From Triplophysa rosa (lineage: Eukaryota > Chordata > Actinopteri > Cypriniformes > Nemacheilidae): a stretch of DNA of 64,000 nt. The stretch spans positions 21,299,796 to 21,363,795 of the forward strand of contig NC_079907.1 of NCBI RefSeq assembly GCF_024868665.1, in the 5' to 3' direction. Positions 35,541-48,382 of the stretch are shown here, piece after piece. Below the pieces are notes generated by a model. That model was given only the letters and a program-made list of their open reading frames with translations, ran no database searches and was not told where the DNA came from. A program made the position numbers and the translations under genes. Within the stretch, counting starts at the first letter, position 1; each line of letters starts with the position of its first letter.

Positions 35541-36250
35541 TGCAACAAGTACATCAGTTGTGTTTTTGGTTCCGGTTGATCGAACTAATGCAACATAAAC
35601 CCTCAAAAGATTTATATTATGGAAGTGTAGTATATGCAAGAATAAAAAGATGCGTCTTTAGTCTAGATTTAAACTGACAGAGTGAAGAATAGAATAAAGA
35701 ATGCAGCAGTGTTTGCTGCTATCTTATCTGTACTGATTGTACAAACAGATTGAGCACGAAATCTGAAATGTTTTTTTTAAGATGGCTAAAGGGTAGAAAA
35801 AAGTGAATGAATCGCTGCAATTTGCTGAAACAAGTGAAATAGGCTACTGAAACATGGATGTTTGCGAGCCATTTCATATAAGACTCAGATCAGGGCCCCG
35901 TTCTTTGTACGGTGCTATTTAGTACATCCAATATCAAATGATGCATCTAAGATCAATCATCCTAATTATGATCTGGCTCATTCGGTTCTTCGAATGCACG
36001 TGTTGTGTATGATTAGTATATCTGGATTAAATTGTATGAGATCAGCACAGGCTCACAGGCTGTTTAGAAAGACAGCATACTGTATATCGATAGAAAAACC
36101 ACTGATCAGCAAAGCCAGTGCTTGAAGTGGGCAAGAATATGAAAATATTTTACTTACCTTTACAAATAATCAACCATCTACCTCCTGAGCCCCTGTCCTC
36201 CCTCCTCCGTTTGACTTTCCGTTGACTCGCCTCTCCGGGAGAGGGCGAAC
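35541..36250. other. Gene-free intergenic stretch
   Basis: Nothing supported. Confidence 0.3.
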
Positions 36251-36494
36251 TGTCACCGGTGTGTTTTGTTCTGTTTTGGTTTAGTTCTCATGTGTCCCTC
36301 ATTTGTTTCATTTTGTGGTTTTTCATTAGCTCACACCTGTTTCAGTTATCAGTTGATTACGTTCATTGTGTATTTAAACCCTGTCTGTTCCTCAGTTGAT
36401 TGTCCAGTATTGTTTGTGTTGGTTACTGCTGTTGTACTGGGTTTTTGGAATACTACTCATTCGTCGTGCACTTTTGTACAGCCATCACGTAACA
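36251..36494 (+). mobile_element. LTR-like fragment
   Basis: Starts TGTCACCGG and ends ACGTAACA (TG...CA), with a TATTTAAACCC box in between; same layout as the other LTR pieces but on the plus strand. Confidence 0.45.
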
Positions 36495-36504
36495 GGGATA
36501 ATTA

Positions 36505-36690
36505 CAGGGGCGATGTCGGTCCTTGAGTGCTGCTGTCCTGTAGATTTTAAAAACCTAACCAAATGCTATCAAAAACCTAACCAAAGTCTTGAGGTTAACT
36601 TAAAAATGACATGCAGGTGTGTTTGATTTAGGGTTGGAACTAAAAACTGCAGGACACCGGCACTCCAGGACCGACGTTGCCTGTCCCTGG
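36505..36690. repeat. Short TIR repeat
   Basis: GTCGGTCCTTGAGTGCTG at the left and CACTCCAGGACCGAC at the right are imperfect inverted repeats; GGTGTGTTTGATTTAGGGTT in the interior is a known cyprinid MITE motif. Confidence 0.6.
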
Positions 36691-36764
36691 TCTAGGACTA
36701 GTCTTAAGCCCTGTATGGGAAACCACCCCTTAGAATACTTTACTCATTTGTCTGCTGACAAGCT

Positions 36765-36930
36765 TTATGGAGATGCTGATTTACCATTCATAGCATGACT
36801 TTACAGCTGTTCACACTGCCAAAACTACTTCTAATTGGTTTGTTGACCATTATATTACAGTGCTAGATTGGCTAGCCAACTCGCCTTACGTATTGTCAAA
36901 AGGAAGAAACACTTGACCCAACAATAAAAG
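36765..36930 (+). pseudogene. Tc1-like transposase C-terminal relic
   Basis: Decayed plus-strand reading (KLYGDAD, TAVHTAK, VLDWLANSP, IVKRK) matches in order the Tc1-type fragment at 48089-48307, with frameshifts. Confidence 0.55.
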
Positions 36931-37424
36931 CTGAATGCCACCAGCAAACCAACCTGGGCTGCGTTACCCGAAACCTTCTTAACGCTACATCATTCTTAAG
37001 TTATACCTTATCATTAATATGTGTTTTCTGAAACATTCTTTGTTAAATATACCTTCTGTGAGTCGTACGCTCATAAGGCTGGTCTGGACCACTCTTAGCT
37101 ATACTTTATCGCTGTTGACAGTTCACTTCGCTAGTGGCACTTTACATGGCAATATATATACATTAAGTTCTAAAGTTAAATACAGCCCCTGTCTACCATT
37201 TATGTTGCAATTCTAATAAAAGTTAACCTGCCAAGGAAGCAAATTCAACAGCTTTTAGATCTTGTTGGTCCAACTTTGTAGAGATAAAGCAGCCCCAAAA
37301 TTCAGCTGCTGGCAGCTCTCCTCTTCCTGTCTTTTTTCTCTGCTATAGTAGCTAGTAATTATATGTTTCATGTGCTGTGCTTTTATTGAGTATTTGAAGA
37401 CACCATGGCAACATGTTAAAATAT

Positions 37425-38045
37425 AAATTAGGGGTTTCCAAACTTTTTACTGTGACTAGCGCGCACGCTATTCTCTCTGAGCTCTCGCAACCCCTCAACA
37501 TTTGCTCGCTTGTTGAGTTGACTCTTGAGACTTTGGGGGTGGAACAATGGCTGATGTCTCCGCTCCTTTCATTGGTCACTTTTAACATGCAGTCAGGTAC
37601 AGTCGCAGACCTGTATCTTACACATTGTACACAGATGGTTCAAACTTCTTCATTTGGCAGAACACCATATACATTTATTTTTCGGTTTTTATACTTGGGT
37701 TACAGCGTTACATATGCCCTTGGCTTTGCAGACCCACATAAGTTAAAAATGAAATAGTTTACTAATGTGTATTGATGAATGCTTTTGTATTGTTTGACGT
37801 TTTCATGAAATGAATTGTTATAAAATGTGTGTTAATAAATGGCTACAACAGTATACCTTAAAGCACAAGTCATTTTAAATAACAATATGATGTACTCTCT
37901 AAAATGTCATTTAAATCATTTGCTTTATTTGTTTTGAAAATACTAGTAGGCCCTTCCAATTTGAATAGATAACTCAAATTAAAAGACTTCAGGAGACATT
38001 CCATTCTATTGTTATAATAGGCCTACATGTCAATTTAAATAGGTC
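37425..38045. repeat. Probable hAT-type end plus AT-rich sequence
   Basis: GGGGTTTCCAAACTTTTTAC at 37430 is a typical hAT-type left end. The rest to 38045 is AT-rich with no gene. Confidence 0.35.
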
Positions 38046-38705
38046 ATACATGAAATGTAAGTTCAACTATATACCAATTGAACATCTCTGTAGAAACCTG
38101 AAATTGTCTGTCTACTGATGGTCCCCATCCAACCTGGCAGAGCTTGAGAGGATCAGAGGAAAAGAATGGCCTTTCCTTCATGGCCTCCGCGTCGGGTGGT
38201 TCTTGGCCTCCACGTCGTGCATTAAAACCCTTTAACGCACNGGCTAGCTGTGGATTATCCCTTACATAAATCGATTCTGGGGATTAAACAATTGATTCTA
38301 AAATCGTTTTAAAAAGAATCACAATAGTTAGGTAAAACAATTTTTCCACCCCTACTGTATACAGAGAATTTTAATGAAAACAGCTAGCACTTGGATACAG
38401 TTAGGGCAGAAATAACAGTAAGAGAACTACAAAGACCATGGACATGACATCAGCAGGAAGTGACAATGTGACAATATAACAATACAAATATCTAAATATA
38501 TATACAAACAATGGTTGGTTTACTAATACGTAACAAAGTTATAGTGTTAATTTGAATAAACAGAAAAAGTCCTGTTTTCTAATACAGTTAAAACAGAAAA
38601 TGTAATGTAATGTTACGGTGGGTAAATTGTTGTTTAACAGAAAAGATCTATAGTTTATATATAAGCCTCTATAGTACTTTCAAATCTACCTTTCAAACTA
38701 ACATG

Positions 38706-39144
38706 CTAATATTTTTTTGCTTTTGCAAAGAAAACACCAGTGACATCATCCACTCCCACCTTCATATCTGTTGGCAGATGGTAAATTGAAAGCTGCAGCA
38801 GCTCATATCCACTGGCCCTTAGGCTGACACAGACCTGAGCCTCATCCAGTGGGACCACAGGGATGCACAATCCTGGTCCGCCCATATAGAAGCTTTCTCC
38901 CAGGGCACCAATGAGCAGAAGATAACCCCCTTTCCTAAGCAGGCTGGAAATGTTGCTTAAGGCAATGTTAAAGGATGTCAAGTCAGGGCTTACGCTCTCC
39001 AGACAGAATGACGACACCAGGCAGTCTGCTCCACATGGAGGCAATGTCCCTTGGGATAGTGGGCAGGACTGGTGTACATCAATGGGCAGCACATCAGATA
39101 CAACTGCGCGAAGACGTTCTGCTTTCTTTGTCCAAGCTGATGAA
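38706..39144 (-). CDS. pnmt: pnmt exon 3, distal duplicate
   Basis: Intact frame, 145 codons plus stop, same acceptor as the proximal copy. Reads QLSIYHLP and ends KAKKY, where the proximal copy has Phe and Cys. Intact coding in both copies fits either a very young duplication or an assembly duplicate. Confidence 0.85.
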
Positions 39145-40469
39145 CTGTAGAGAATAAAAATATACATCAGTCATAAGGTAGCTAATTTTCCTTGAACTTT
39201 TGACATATGAGAGGTCTTTGTAAAGGTCGTCCTCCTAATAAAAACAAACAAACAAACATTTATGTCCATGCATTTGTGGGATTGAACCAATGACATTTGC
39301 ATTAACAAACTGTTTTTCCAGTTTAGCTACAGGAACACTTTTGTACAGGGTTGATTATGCAATCACGCTCCCAAAATAACTGGTCACCTCCCGGCCGCAG
39401 ATTCAGGTTTACAAGCCATTTTTCCTCCGTTTCTCAGTCAATACTCGCATTTTCCCCTTTCATAAACATAAACGTTTGCTACACATTAAAAACACTGTGT
39501 GGTGTCATGGTTTAATCAATTTAAACAATCAAAATGATGCAAAACAGGTATTTTGAGTTTGTGATAGTGAATTCCTATGGAGAAAATCACTTGCTGCCCT
39601 CCATCCGCACTTCGCTCACTTCATGCAGAAAATCCATTATTACACTGATTTTGTATCACCATAGTGCCTAAACGTATGTAAATGCAGGAGATGGGATTCA
39701 AATCAAAAACAATTTCCCCCATTTTGTGTCCCCCCCACTTCTCAAACCGAAGTTACACCCTTGGTGTCACATGATGAGCAGTGCTGCTTCGCCATGGAAA
39801 TATTAAAGTGATATGTTCTAACGCCTTGAAAAACTCACGCTTGGGGGATCATTCTGAAATTTTTAAACTTGCGTGTGAAAGAGTTAAAAGATTTTTGATT
39901 GGCCAAACAGTTCTTGTATAGCGCGTCAACCAATTTGATAGTAAGCATATTGAAATGGATTTGATGCTGCATCTTCGCCAAACTTATTTATTGATACGAA
40001 ACTTAGTATATGTCATCCAGGTCTAGACCAGGTGTATTTCACAAACGCAATGGTGTATCTCTACGAAACTTGGTATGGTTAATCATGACCATATTCTGAG
40101 AGGACCTGTTAGGTTTTAAGCCAGCGCCCCCTAGTAATCAAGAGATATGAAAAATTGAAAAAAATCACCAAAATGTCATGAGAATTTTGCTACATTTGCT
40201 AGATTTGGTGGCTCTAGCCAAGTACTGTGACACCAAATTTGTCGTATTCCATCATACTTCCTGTCTGCCATATTAAATTATATAGAAAACATACTTTTTC
40301 AAACTCATAGAAATGAACTCCTAAAATATAGTATCTAGAGAGACAAAAAGTTATCAAAAGGTTTTTAATGATGAAACGCTTCTTTGTGTCAACGAATTTG
40401 AAGATGAGCATACCCAAGTGTCATGTGTCTGATCTCTGCAAGACTTTTGTGTCTTGACAGATTCACAGA

Positions 40470-40810
40470 CATGTCAAAAGTTAACAGCAACAACAATGTT
40501 TATGCGTTTATGACGTGGTCTTCGCATACTTTTAAAAATTGTGCGTCTAGTCAATCGTTATGAATTCTTATTGCAACCGTTGTAAACACGACAGCTTATT
40601 TCTTCTATAATACGGCTTCGTGTTGTTTCCAAGCGGACCGTTAAACAACGTGGCACGCATGTCTCCCTGAAATCCTGTAAAATTAAACCAATCAGATGAC
40701 GACTTTGAACATGGTCAAGTCTTTCCAGAAAAGTGTGCCTTATGCATCAGACGTTCAGCCACCGGTCTGTGGGTGTGACGTTTGGGCCTGAGACTGCTGC
40801 CACAGTGGCA
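40470..40810 (+). repeat. Unclassified interspersed repeat, copy 3
   Basis: Family of 22326-22625, here with GTCAAAAGTTAACAGCAACA at the left; lies between pnmt exons 2 and 3 of unit 1. Confidence 0.75.
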
Positions 40811-40935
40811 ATGCCATGTCAACAAACCATGTTCAGTCTTAGACCACTAAATATTAAACAAGCTACTGTATATTTTGGGTTGTAGGCTATTCAAGAGACA
40901 TTTTTTTCAACAAAATGTTAAGAAAATAATCTCAC

Positions 40936-41143
40936 CTTCGTCCTTCCAGTTCACACACATACTTGAAGTAGGTGGTCCAGTCCAGGCTGCTTTTGCCTTT
41001 CTGTAGCCAGCTCTGCAGCTCTCTTCGATTGACTTCCAGGAAGTCAGAGAGAATGACACGATTAAACCGTTCACAGCCACTCATGACCTGATAGAGAGTG
41101 GGGCCAGATCCCACATCCACCAAAACATCTCCTCTAATATCAT
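40936..41143 (-). CDS. pnmt: pnmt exon 2, distal duplicate
   Basis: Second copy of exon 2 with the same intact splice sites and frame. There is no second exon 1, so it could be used only by splicing from the exon 1 at 51 kb past the proximal copy, or by an unseen alternative first exon. Confidence 0.85.
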
Positions 41144-41489
41144 CTGTGTAAAATAAAAGGTTGATATGCATCATGTTTAAAGTTTGTATTAAGACAGCAC
41201 AGTATTGAAATTTGTAATGACGTCATTCTGTTGCTGGTCCAGCGCGTAGCATTTGTTTGTAGCTCACCTGCATGCAAGTTTCCTAATCTTTCAGCTGTAT
41301 ATTCGCTAACTAATATCTACTGTATATACTCAGTTAACAGACTCTTTTTTTACCATGCTCCACTTTTTCCCTTGTCTGTTTAATGCTTTGTTCCTACAAT
41401 CTGAGACTGAGTCTGCATACTGCATATTTTCGGCTAGTTTCCTTTCTGGTTCACTTTAAGTGAACTGGGTTTGGTTCTTTTAAAACGAA

Positions 41490-42170
41490 CTACAGGTACA
41501 TCTCAAAAAATTTGAACATCGTGAAAAAGGTCAATATTTTTTTTTCTCTCATTTCAGAAAGTGAAACCCATATATTATATAGATTAATTACACAGAGTGA
41601 AATATTTCAAGCCTTTATTTCTTGAAATTTTGATGATTATGGCTTACAGATAATGAAAACCCAAAATTCAATGTCTTACATAAGAATAAAAAAAAGATAT
41701 TTTCAACAGAAATGTCAGGCTTCTGAAAAGTATGTTCATTTCTATGCACTCAATATTTGGCTGGGCCTCCTTTTGCATTAATTACTGCATCAATGTGGCG
41801 TGGCATGGAGGCAATCAGCCTGTGGCACTGCTCAGGTGTAATGGAAGCACAGGTTGCTTTGATAGCGGCCTTCAGGTCATCTGCATTGTTGGGTCATGGT
41901 GTCTCTCATCTTCCTTTTGACAATACCCCATAGATTTTCTGTGGGGTTCAGGTCAGGCGGGTTTGCTGGCTAATCAAGCACAGCACCATGGTCATTGATG
42001 CAGCTTTTGGTACCTTTGGCAGTGTGGGCAGGTGCCAAGTCCTGCTGGAAAATGAAATCAGCATCTCCATAAAGCTTGGCAGCAGAAGGAAGCATGAAGT
42101 GCTCTAAAATTTCCTGGTAGATGGCTGCCTTGACTGTGGACTTCAGAAAACACAGCGAACGGAGTAATAC
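41490..42170 (-). mobile_element. Tc1/mariner-type fragment in unit 1
   Basis: ACAGGTACATCTCAAAAAAT at 41491 is a transposon end. Minus-strand coding pieces match the transposase part visible at 48089-48307 but carry a stop where that copy has Trp-Pro-Ala-Asn (CTAATC versus CCAATC). 5' part of the transposase and other end missing. Confidence 0.65.
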
Positions 42171-42520
42171 AGAAACTCAATATTTCTCCATACCTTCGTA
42201 TTGTGTCCCTTTCCCGTAGTGACTTTCAAGCATGCAAACCGCTGTTTGATACATGCTCTGCCTGCTGTGCAGGTGGCCAGGGGCGTGTCTAAAAGGGTGG
42301 CACTGGCCACCCACAAAATATGCTTTGATCCCTTTGTGTTGATACTGAGACAAAAACAGCATGCCAGAGTAGAAAAGAGATACAAGTCAGAACTGATCAG
42401 TCAGGTGTTGACGGAAGAGATGTGTTTTCAGACGGTTCTTAAAGATGGCTACAGAATCTGCTGATCTTGTAGCAGCGGAATTTGAAATTTATATTTCAAT
42501 GCCTAAAAAAAATTTGAAAA

Positions 42521-42820
42521 TAGGATGCAAATAAAAACTTAAACTACAGCAGAGCCTAGACACACACACAGACATCAAGAATCAGTATACAAGTCTCAAC
42601 AATGGTGAGAATCAACAAAAAATTTTGTGCTAAAATGCATGCTGGGTAAAATCATAGTACAAAACCCATTCATGATTCCCAGCATGCATTGCAGTTTATC
42701 TGAATTAGTCAGTTGATTGTCACCATTATTGATTAATTCACACACTGATTTTTGATGTCTGTGTGTGTCTAAACTCTGTAGTTTATATTTTGTTTTCATC
42801 TTTTTTTCGCAAATCTTCCT
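42521..42820. repeat. Foldback element in unit 1 (also 48733-49032)
   Basis: Arms of about 70 bp, for example AGACACACACACAGACATC on the left and GATGTCTGTGTGTGTCT on the right, face each other; inside, GCATGCTGGG (42638) pairs with CCCAGCATGC (42678). Consistent with one MITE nested in another. Confidence 0.6.
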
Positions 42821-43681
42821 AGACATTAAAATGCAATTAAACTCCCTGATCTTATCATGTTCTTCCAGCATCAGCAGCCTAGCACACAATCTTGATAAGA
42901 TCAGTCAGTCATGCTACAGGATGATGACAATTTCAATGACCACCAACCAACACCACTTAATTAGATTGTCATTTGCATTGCCAAAACAAATGTACCTTGA
43001 AAGCGCACAGTCACAGCACGCAAAAAATCACATATATTAAAACCAAGGGTGAAGAGCCCAACTCAAGGAAACACTGATCACTATGATGGTGACTTTTGTT
43101 AGAAGGTTTGTAAGTCCAGGTGACTTGAAATAAGTTGTTGGGTACACTATTTTAAATTGTGTCAACTAAACTTTTTGAGTTGAAAATACTTAAAAATTTA
43201 AGTTGACTGAACAGATTTAGATACTCCAAGTTGTGTCGACTTAAAAAAATCTGTTGAACAACTAAATGGGTAAAATAACTTTTTAGAGTGTTAGCAATTT
43301 TCATGACATATTTTCATAACTACTGTACAAAGCCCAGTGCGTGAAATAAAGAAAACTTTAGAGAGAAAAACTCTTAATAAAGATAGAAAACAATTTTGGA
43401 ATGTATGCATGCAGCAAGAAAGAAGAGATAAACACTTAGAAATAAATAGGAACATTTCTAAATGAAACGGTAATAATGTTCAGTAGACTTTTAAAGTTTT
43501 TGCTTTGTCTTTTTCTGGAGACCCCCTAGTATCTTCTGGGGGCCTGCTGGGGGTCCCCGGACCCCATTGTAAACCCCTGAACTAGTAAACTTCAGTACAC
43601 CAACAAGTTTGCTTGCAGTATAGTTGTAATACAAATGAAAAACTGTTACACTTAGTTACATGAATTTACCTTAAGTATTCT

Positions 43682-43960
43682 TAAAGGGATAGTCCACCCA
43701 AAAAAGAAAATTCTGTCATGAATTACTCAATCTCAAGTAGTTCCAAACATGCATCTCTCTGTTCTGTTGAACACAAAGAAAGCCATTTAGAAGAATTTTA
43801 TTGTTTTCCTAAATTCTTCAAAAGATCTTCTTTTGTGTTTAACAGAACAAAGAAAAATAAACAAAAACGTTTCTAATATGGTTGTCAATGGTGTCCCAGA
43901 AATCTCAGTTGCTCAGTTGTTTTGAGACAGAATTTCATTTTTGGGTGGACTATACCTTTA
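43682..43960. repeat. MITE in unit 1 (also 49894-50172)
   Basis: TAAAGGGATAGTCCACCC at the left end and GGGTGGACTATACCTTTA at the right are inverted repeats; a very common cyprinid MITE family. Confidence 0.8.
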
Positions 43961-44917
43961 ATAACATGAACTTGAAGTATACTACTTTTTGGTAAGGGGA
44001 TGCACAATTGCAGAGAAATGTACTGGTTTAGGAATTTTAGTCTGAGTTCAGATACATTATGTCCTTGGCAAATGAAATCAAACCAAAGTTATAAAAAATT
44101 GGCTAAATCAAATTCATTACAAGTGACGACTTACAGCTGTTATGTGGTGCTTTGCTATAGCTGTGTGAATTGTGTCTTAATTGCAGAGGCATTATAAAGA
44201 ATATAATAACTAACTAAGCCTACAACAAATGGACCTGTGTGTTTTAGCTCCTGCTGCTATACATGAAATGTAAGTTCAACTATATACCAATTGAACATCT
44301 CTGTAGAAACCTGAAATTGTCTGTCTACTGATGGTCCCCATCCAACCTGGCAGAGCTTGAGAGGATCAGAGGAAAAGAATGGCCTTTCCTTCATGGCCTC
44401 CGCGTCGGGTGGTTCATGGCCTCCACGTCGTGCATTAAAACCCTTTAACGCACGGCTAGCTGTGGATTATCCCTTACATAAATCGATTCTGGGGATTAAA
44501 CAATTGAGTCTAAAATCGTTTTAAAAAGAATCACAATAGTTAGGTAAAACAATTTTACCACCCCTACTGTATACAGAGAATTTGAATGAAAACAGCTAGC
44601 ACTTGGATACAGTTAGGGCAGAAATAACAGTAAGAGAACTACAAAGACCATGGACATGACAACAGCAGGAAGTGACAATGTGACAATATAACAATACAAA
44701 TATCTAAATATATATACAAACAATGGTTGGTTTACTAATACGTAACAAAGTTATAGTGTTAATTTGAATAAACAGAAAAAGTCCTGTTTTCTAATACAGT
44801 TAAAACAGAAAATGTAATGTAATGTTACGGTGGGTAAATTGTTGTATAACAGAAAAGATCTATAGTTTATATATAAGCCTCTATAGTACTTACAAATCTA
44901 CCTTTCAAACTAACATG

Positions 44918-45356
44918 CTAACATTTTTTTGCTTTTGCAAAGAAAACACCAGTGACATCATCCACTCCCACCTTCATATCTGTTGGCAGATGGTAAAATG
45001 AAAGCTGCAGCAGCTCATATCCACTGGCCCTTAGGCTGACACAGACCTGAGCCTCATCCAGTGGGACCACAGGGATGCACAATCCTGGTCCGCCCATATA
45101 GAAGCTTTCTCCCAGGGCACCAATGAGCAGAAGATAACCCCCTTTCCTAAGCAGGCTGGAAATGTTGCTTAAGGCAATGTTAAAGGATGTCAAGTCAGGG
45201 CTTACGCTCTCCAGACAGAATGACGACACCAGGCAGTCTGCTCCACATGGAGGCAATGTCCCTTGGGATAGTGGGCAGGACTGGTGTACATCAATGGGCA
45301 GCACATCAGATACAACTGCGCGAAGACGTTCTGCTTTCTTTGTCCAAGCTGATGAA
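44918..45356 (-). CDS. pnmt: pnmt exon 3 (proximal copy, with stop)
   Basis: CTACAG acceptor joining in phase (AG+T = Ser), then VLPIDVHQ, SSFCLESVSPDL, GGYLLLIGALGESFY and GVDDVTGVFF to the stop at 44920-44918. Glu of GES and the first Asp of VDDV correspond to the substrate-binding Glu219 and Asp267 of human PNMT and are kept. Differs from the distal copy at a Phe/Ile (QLSFYHLP) and at the last residue (Cys here, Tyr there). No obvious polyadenylation signal was recognised downstream. Confidence 0.93.
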
Positions 45357-46681
45357 CTGTAGAGAATAAAAATATACATCAGTCATAAGGAAGCTAATTT
45401 TCCTTGAACTTTTGACATATGAGAGGTCTTTGTAAAGGTCGTCCTCCTAATAAAAACAAACAAACAAACATTTATGTCCATGCATTTGTGGGATTGAACC
45501 AATGACATTTGCATTAACAAACTGTTTTTCCAGTTTAGCTACAGGAACACTTTTGTACAGGGTTGATTATGCAATCACGCTCCCAAAATAACTGGTCACC
45601 TCCCGGCCGCAGATTCAGGTTTACAAGCCATTTTTCCTCCGTTTCTCAGTCAATACTCGCATTTTCCCCTTTCATAAACATAAACGTTTGCTACACAATA
45701 AAAACACTGTGTGGTGTCATGGTTTAATCAATTTAAACAATCAAAATGATGCAAAACAGGTATTTTGAGTTTGTGATAGTGAATTCCTATGGAGAAAATC
45801 ACTTGCTGCCCTCCATCCGCACTTCGCTCACTTCATGCAGAAAATCCATTATTACACAGATTTTGTATCACCATAGTGCCTAAACGTATGTAAATGCAGG
45901 AGATGGGATTCAAATCAAAAACAATTTCCCCCATTTTGTGTCCCCCCCACTTCTCAAACCGAAGTTACACCCTTGGTGTCACATGATGAGCAGTGCTGCT
46001 TCGCCATGGAAATATTAAAGTGATATGTTCTAACGCCTTGAAAAACTCACGCTTGGGGGATCATTCTGAAATTTTTAAACTTGCGTGTGAAAGAGTTAAA
46101 AGATTTTTGATTGGCCAAACAGTTCTTGTATAGCGCGTCAACCAATTTGATAGTAAGCATATTGAAATGGATTTGATGCTGCATCTTCGCCAAACTTATT
46201 TATTGATACGAAACTTAGTATATGTCATCCAGGTCTAGACCAGGTGTATTTCACAAACGCAATGGTGTATCACTACGAAACTTGGTATGGTTAATCATGA
46301 CCATATTCTGAGAGGACCTGTAAGGTTTTAAGCCAGCGCCCCCTAGTAATCAAGAGATATGAAAAATTGAAAAAAATCACCAAAATGTCATGAGAATTTT
46401 GCTACATTTGCTAGATTTGGTGGCTCTAGCCAAGTACTGTGACACCAAATTTGTCGTATTCCATCATACTTCCTGTCTGCCATATTAAATTATATAGAAA
46501 ACATACTTTTTCAAACTCATAGAAATGAACTCCTAAAATATAGTATCTAGAGAGACAAAAAGTTATCAAAAGGTTTTTAATGATGAAACGCTTCTTTGTG
46601 TCAACGAATTTGAAGATGAGCATACCCAAGTGTCATGTGTCTGATCTCTGCAAGACTTTTGTGTCTTGACAGATTCACAGA

Positions 46682-47022
46682 CATGTCAAAAGTTAACAGC
46701 AACAACAATGTTTATGCGTTTATGACGTGGTCTTCGCATACTTTTAAAAATTGTGCGTCTAGTCAATCGTTATGAATTCTTATTGCAACCGTTGTAAACA
46801 CGACAGCTTATTTCTTCTATAATACGGCTTCGTGTTGTTTCCAAGCGGACCGTTAAACAACGTGGCACGCATGTCTCCCTGAAATCCTGTAAAATTAAAC
46901 CAATCAGATGACGACTTTGAACATGGTCAAGTCTTTCCAGAAAAGTGTGCCTTATGCATCAGACGTTCAGCCACCGGTCTGTGGGTGTGACGTTTGGGCC
47001 TGAGACTGCTGCCACAGTGGCA
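46682..47022 (+). repeat. Unclassified interspersed repeat, copy 4
   Basis: Duplicate of 40470-40810 produced by the 6.2-kb tandem duplication. Confidence 0.75.
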
Positions 47023-47147
47023 ATGCCATGTCAACAAACCATGTTCAGTCTTAGACCACTAAATATTAAACAAGCTACTGTATATTTTGGGTTGTAGGCT
47101 ATTCAAGAGACATTTTTTTCAACAAAATGTTAAGAAAATAATCTCAC

Positions 47148-47355
47148 CTTCGTCCTTCCAGTTCACACACATACTTGAAGTAGGTGGTCCAGTCCAGGCT
47201 GCTTTTGCCTTTCTGTAGCCAGCTCTGCAGCTCTCTTCGATTGACTTCCAGGAAGTCAGAGAGAATGACACGATTAAACCGTTCACAGCCACTCATGACC
47301 TGATAGAGAGTGGGGCCAGATCCCACATCCACCAAAACATCTCCTCTAATATCAT
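47148..47355 (-). CDS. pnmt: pnmt exon 2 (proximal copy)
   Basis: ACACAG acceptor, phase matched to exon 1 (Asp), 68 full codons, donor AG|GTGAGA. Contains the AdoMet-binding motif I VLVDVGSGPTLYQV (about residues 63-76) and SDFLEVNRRELQSWL, both diagnostic of PNMT/NNMT-type methyltransferases and closest to PNMT. Identical in sequence to the distal copy as far as I can read. Confidence 0.93.
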
Positions 47356-47701
47356 CTGTGTAAAATAAAAGGTTGATATGCATCATGTTTAAAGTTTGTA
47401 TTAAGACAGCACAGTATTGAAATTTGTAATGACGTCATTCTGTTGCTGGTCCAGCGCGTAGCATTTGTTTGTAGCTCACCTGCATGCAAGTTTCCTAATC
47501 TTTCAGCTGTATATTCGCTAACTAATATCTACTGTATATACTCAGTTAACAGACTCTTTTTTTACCATGCTCCACTTTTTCCCTTGTCTGTTTAATGCTT
47601 TGTTCCTACAATCTGAGACTGAGTCTGCATACTGCATATTTTCGGCTAGTTTCCTTTCTGGTTCACTTTAAGTGAACTGGGTTTGGTTCTTTTAAAACGA
47701 A

Positions 47702-48382
47702 CTACAGGTACATCTCAAAAAATTTGAACATCGTGAAAAAGGTCAATATTTTTTTTTCTCTCATTTCAGAAAGTGAAACCCATATATTATATAGATTAAT
47801 TACACAGAGTGAAATATTTCAAGCCTTTATTTCTTGAAATTTTGATGATTATGGCTTACAGATAATGAAAACCCAAAATTCAATGTCTTACATAAGAATA
47901 AAAAAAAGATATTTTCAACAGAAATGTCAGGCTTCTGAAAAGTATGTTCATTTCTATGCACTCAATATTTGGCTGGGCCTCCTTTTGCATTAATTACTGC
48001 ATCAATGTGGCGTGGCATGGAGGCAATCAGCCTGTGGCACTGCTCAGGTGTAATGGAAGCACAGGTTGCTTTGATAGCGGCCTTCAGGTCATCTGCATTG
48101 TTGGGTCATGGTGTCTCTCATCTTCCTTTTGACAATACCCCATAGATTATCTGTGGGGTTCAGGTCAGGCGGGTTTGCTGGCCAATCAAGCACAGCACCA
48201 TGGTCATTGATGCAGCTTTTGGTACCTTTGGCAGTGTGGGCAGGTGCCAAGTCCTGCTGGAAAATGAAATCAGCATCTCCATAAAGCTTGGCAGCAGAAG
48301 GAAGCATGAAGTGCTCTAAAATTTCCTGGTAGATGGCTGCCTTGACTGTGGACTTCAGAAAACACAGCGAACGGAGTAATAC
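47702..48382 (-). mobile_element. Tc1/mariner-type fragment in unit 2
   Basis: Same as 41490-42170. The 72-aa frame at 48089-48307 contains KLYGDADFIFQQDLAPAHTA, then LDWPANPPDLNPTDNLW. These are the second Asp and third acidic catalytic positions of a Tc1 DDE transposase. The usual ENLW is DNLW here. A fragment only, inactive. Confidence 0.7.

Larger units (their letters stand above)
38046..44258 (+). repeat. 6.2-kb tandem duplication, unit 1 (left)
   Basis: Aligns end to end with 44259-50470 at a constant offset of 6212 bp (6213 left of the single N at 38241). I count about 27 substitutions by eye, roughly 0.4%, and no indel but the N. The left edge falls at a Tc1-transposase-like scrap (GAACATCTCTGTAGAAACC). 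The unit contains pnmt exons 2 and 3, a Tc1 fragment, a repeat of the 22.3-kb family and several MITEs. Confidence 0.95.

Noticed and set aside
38950..39157. Plus-strand frames over pnmt exon 3 (also 45162-45369)
   Set aside because: Antisense shadows of the well-supported pnmt coding frame.
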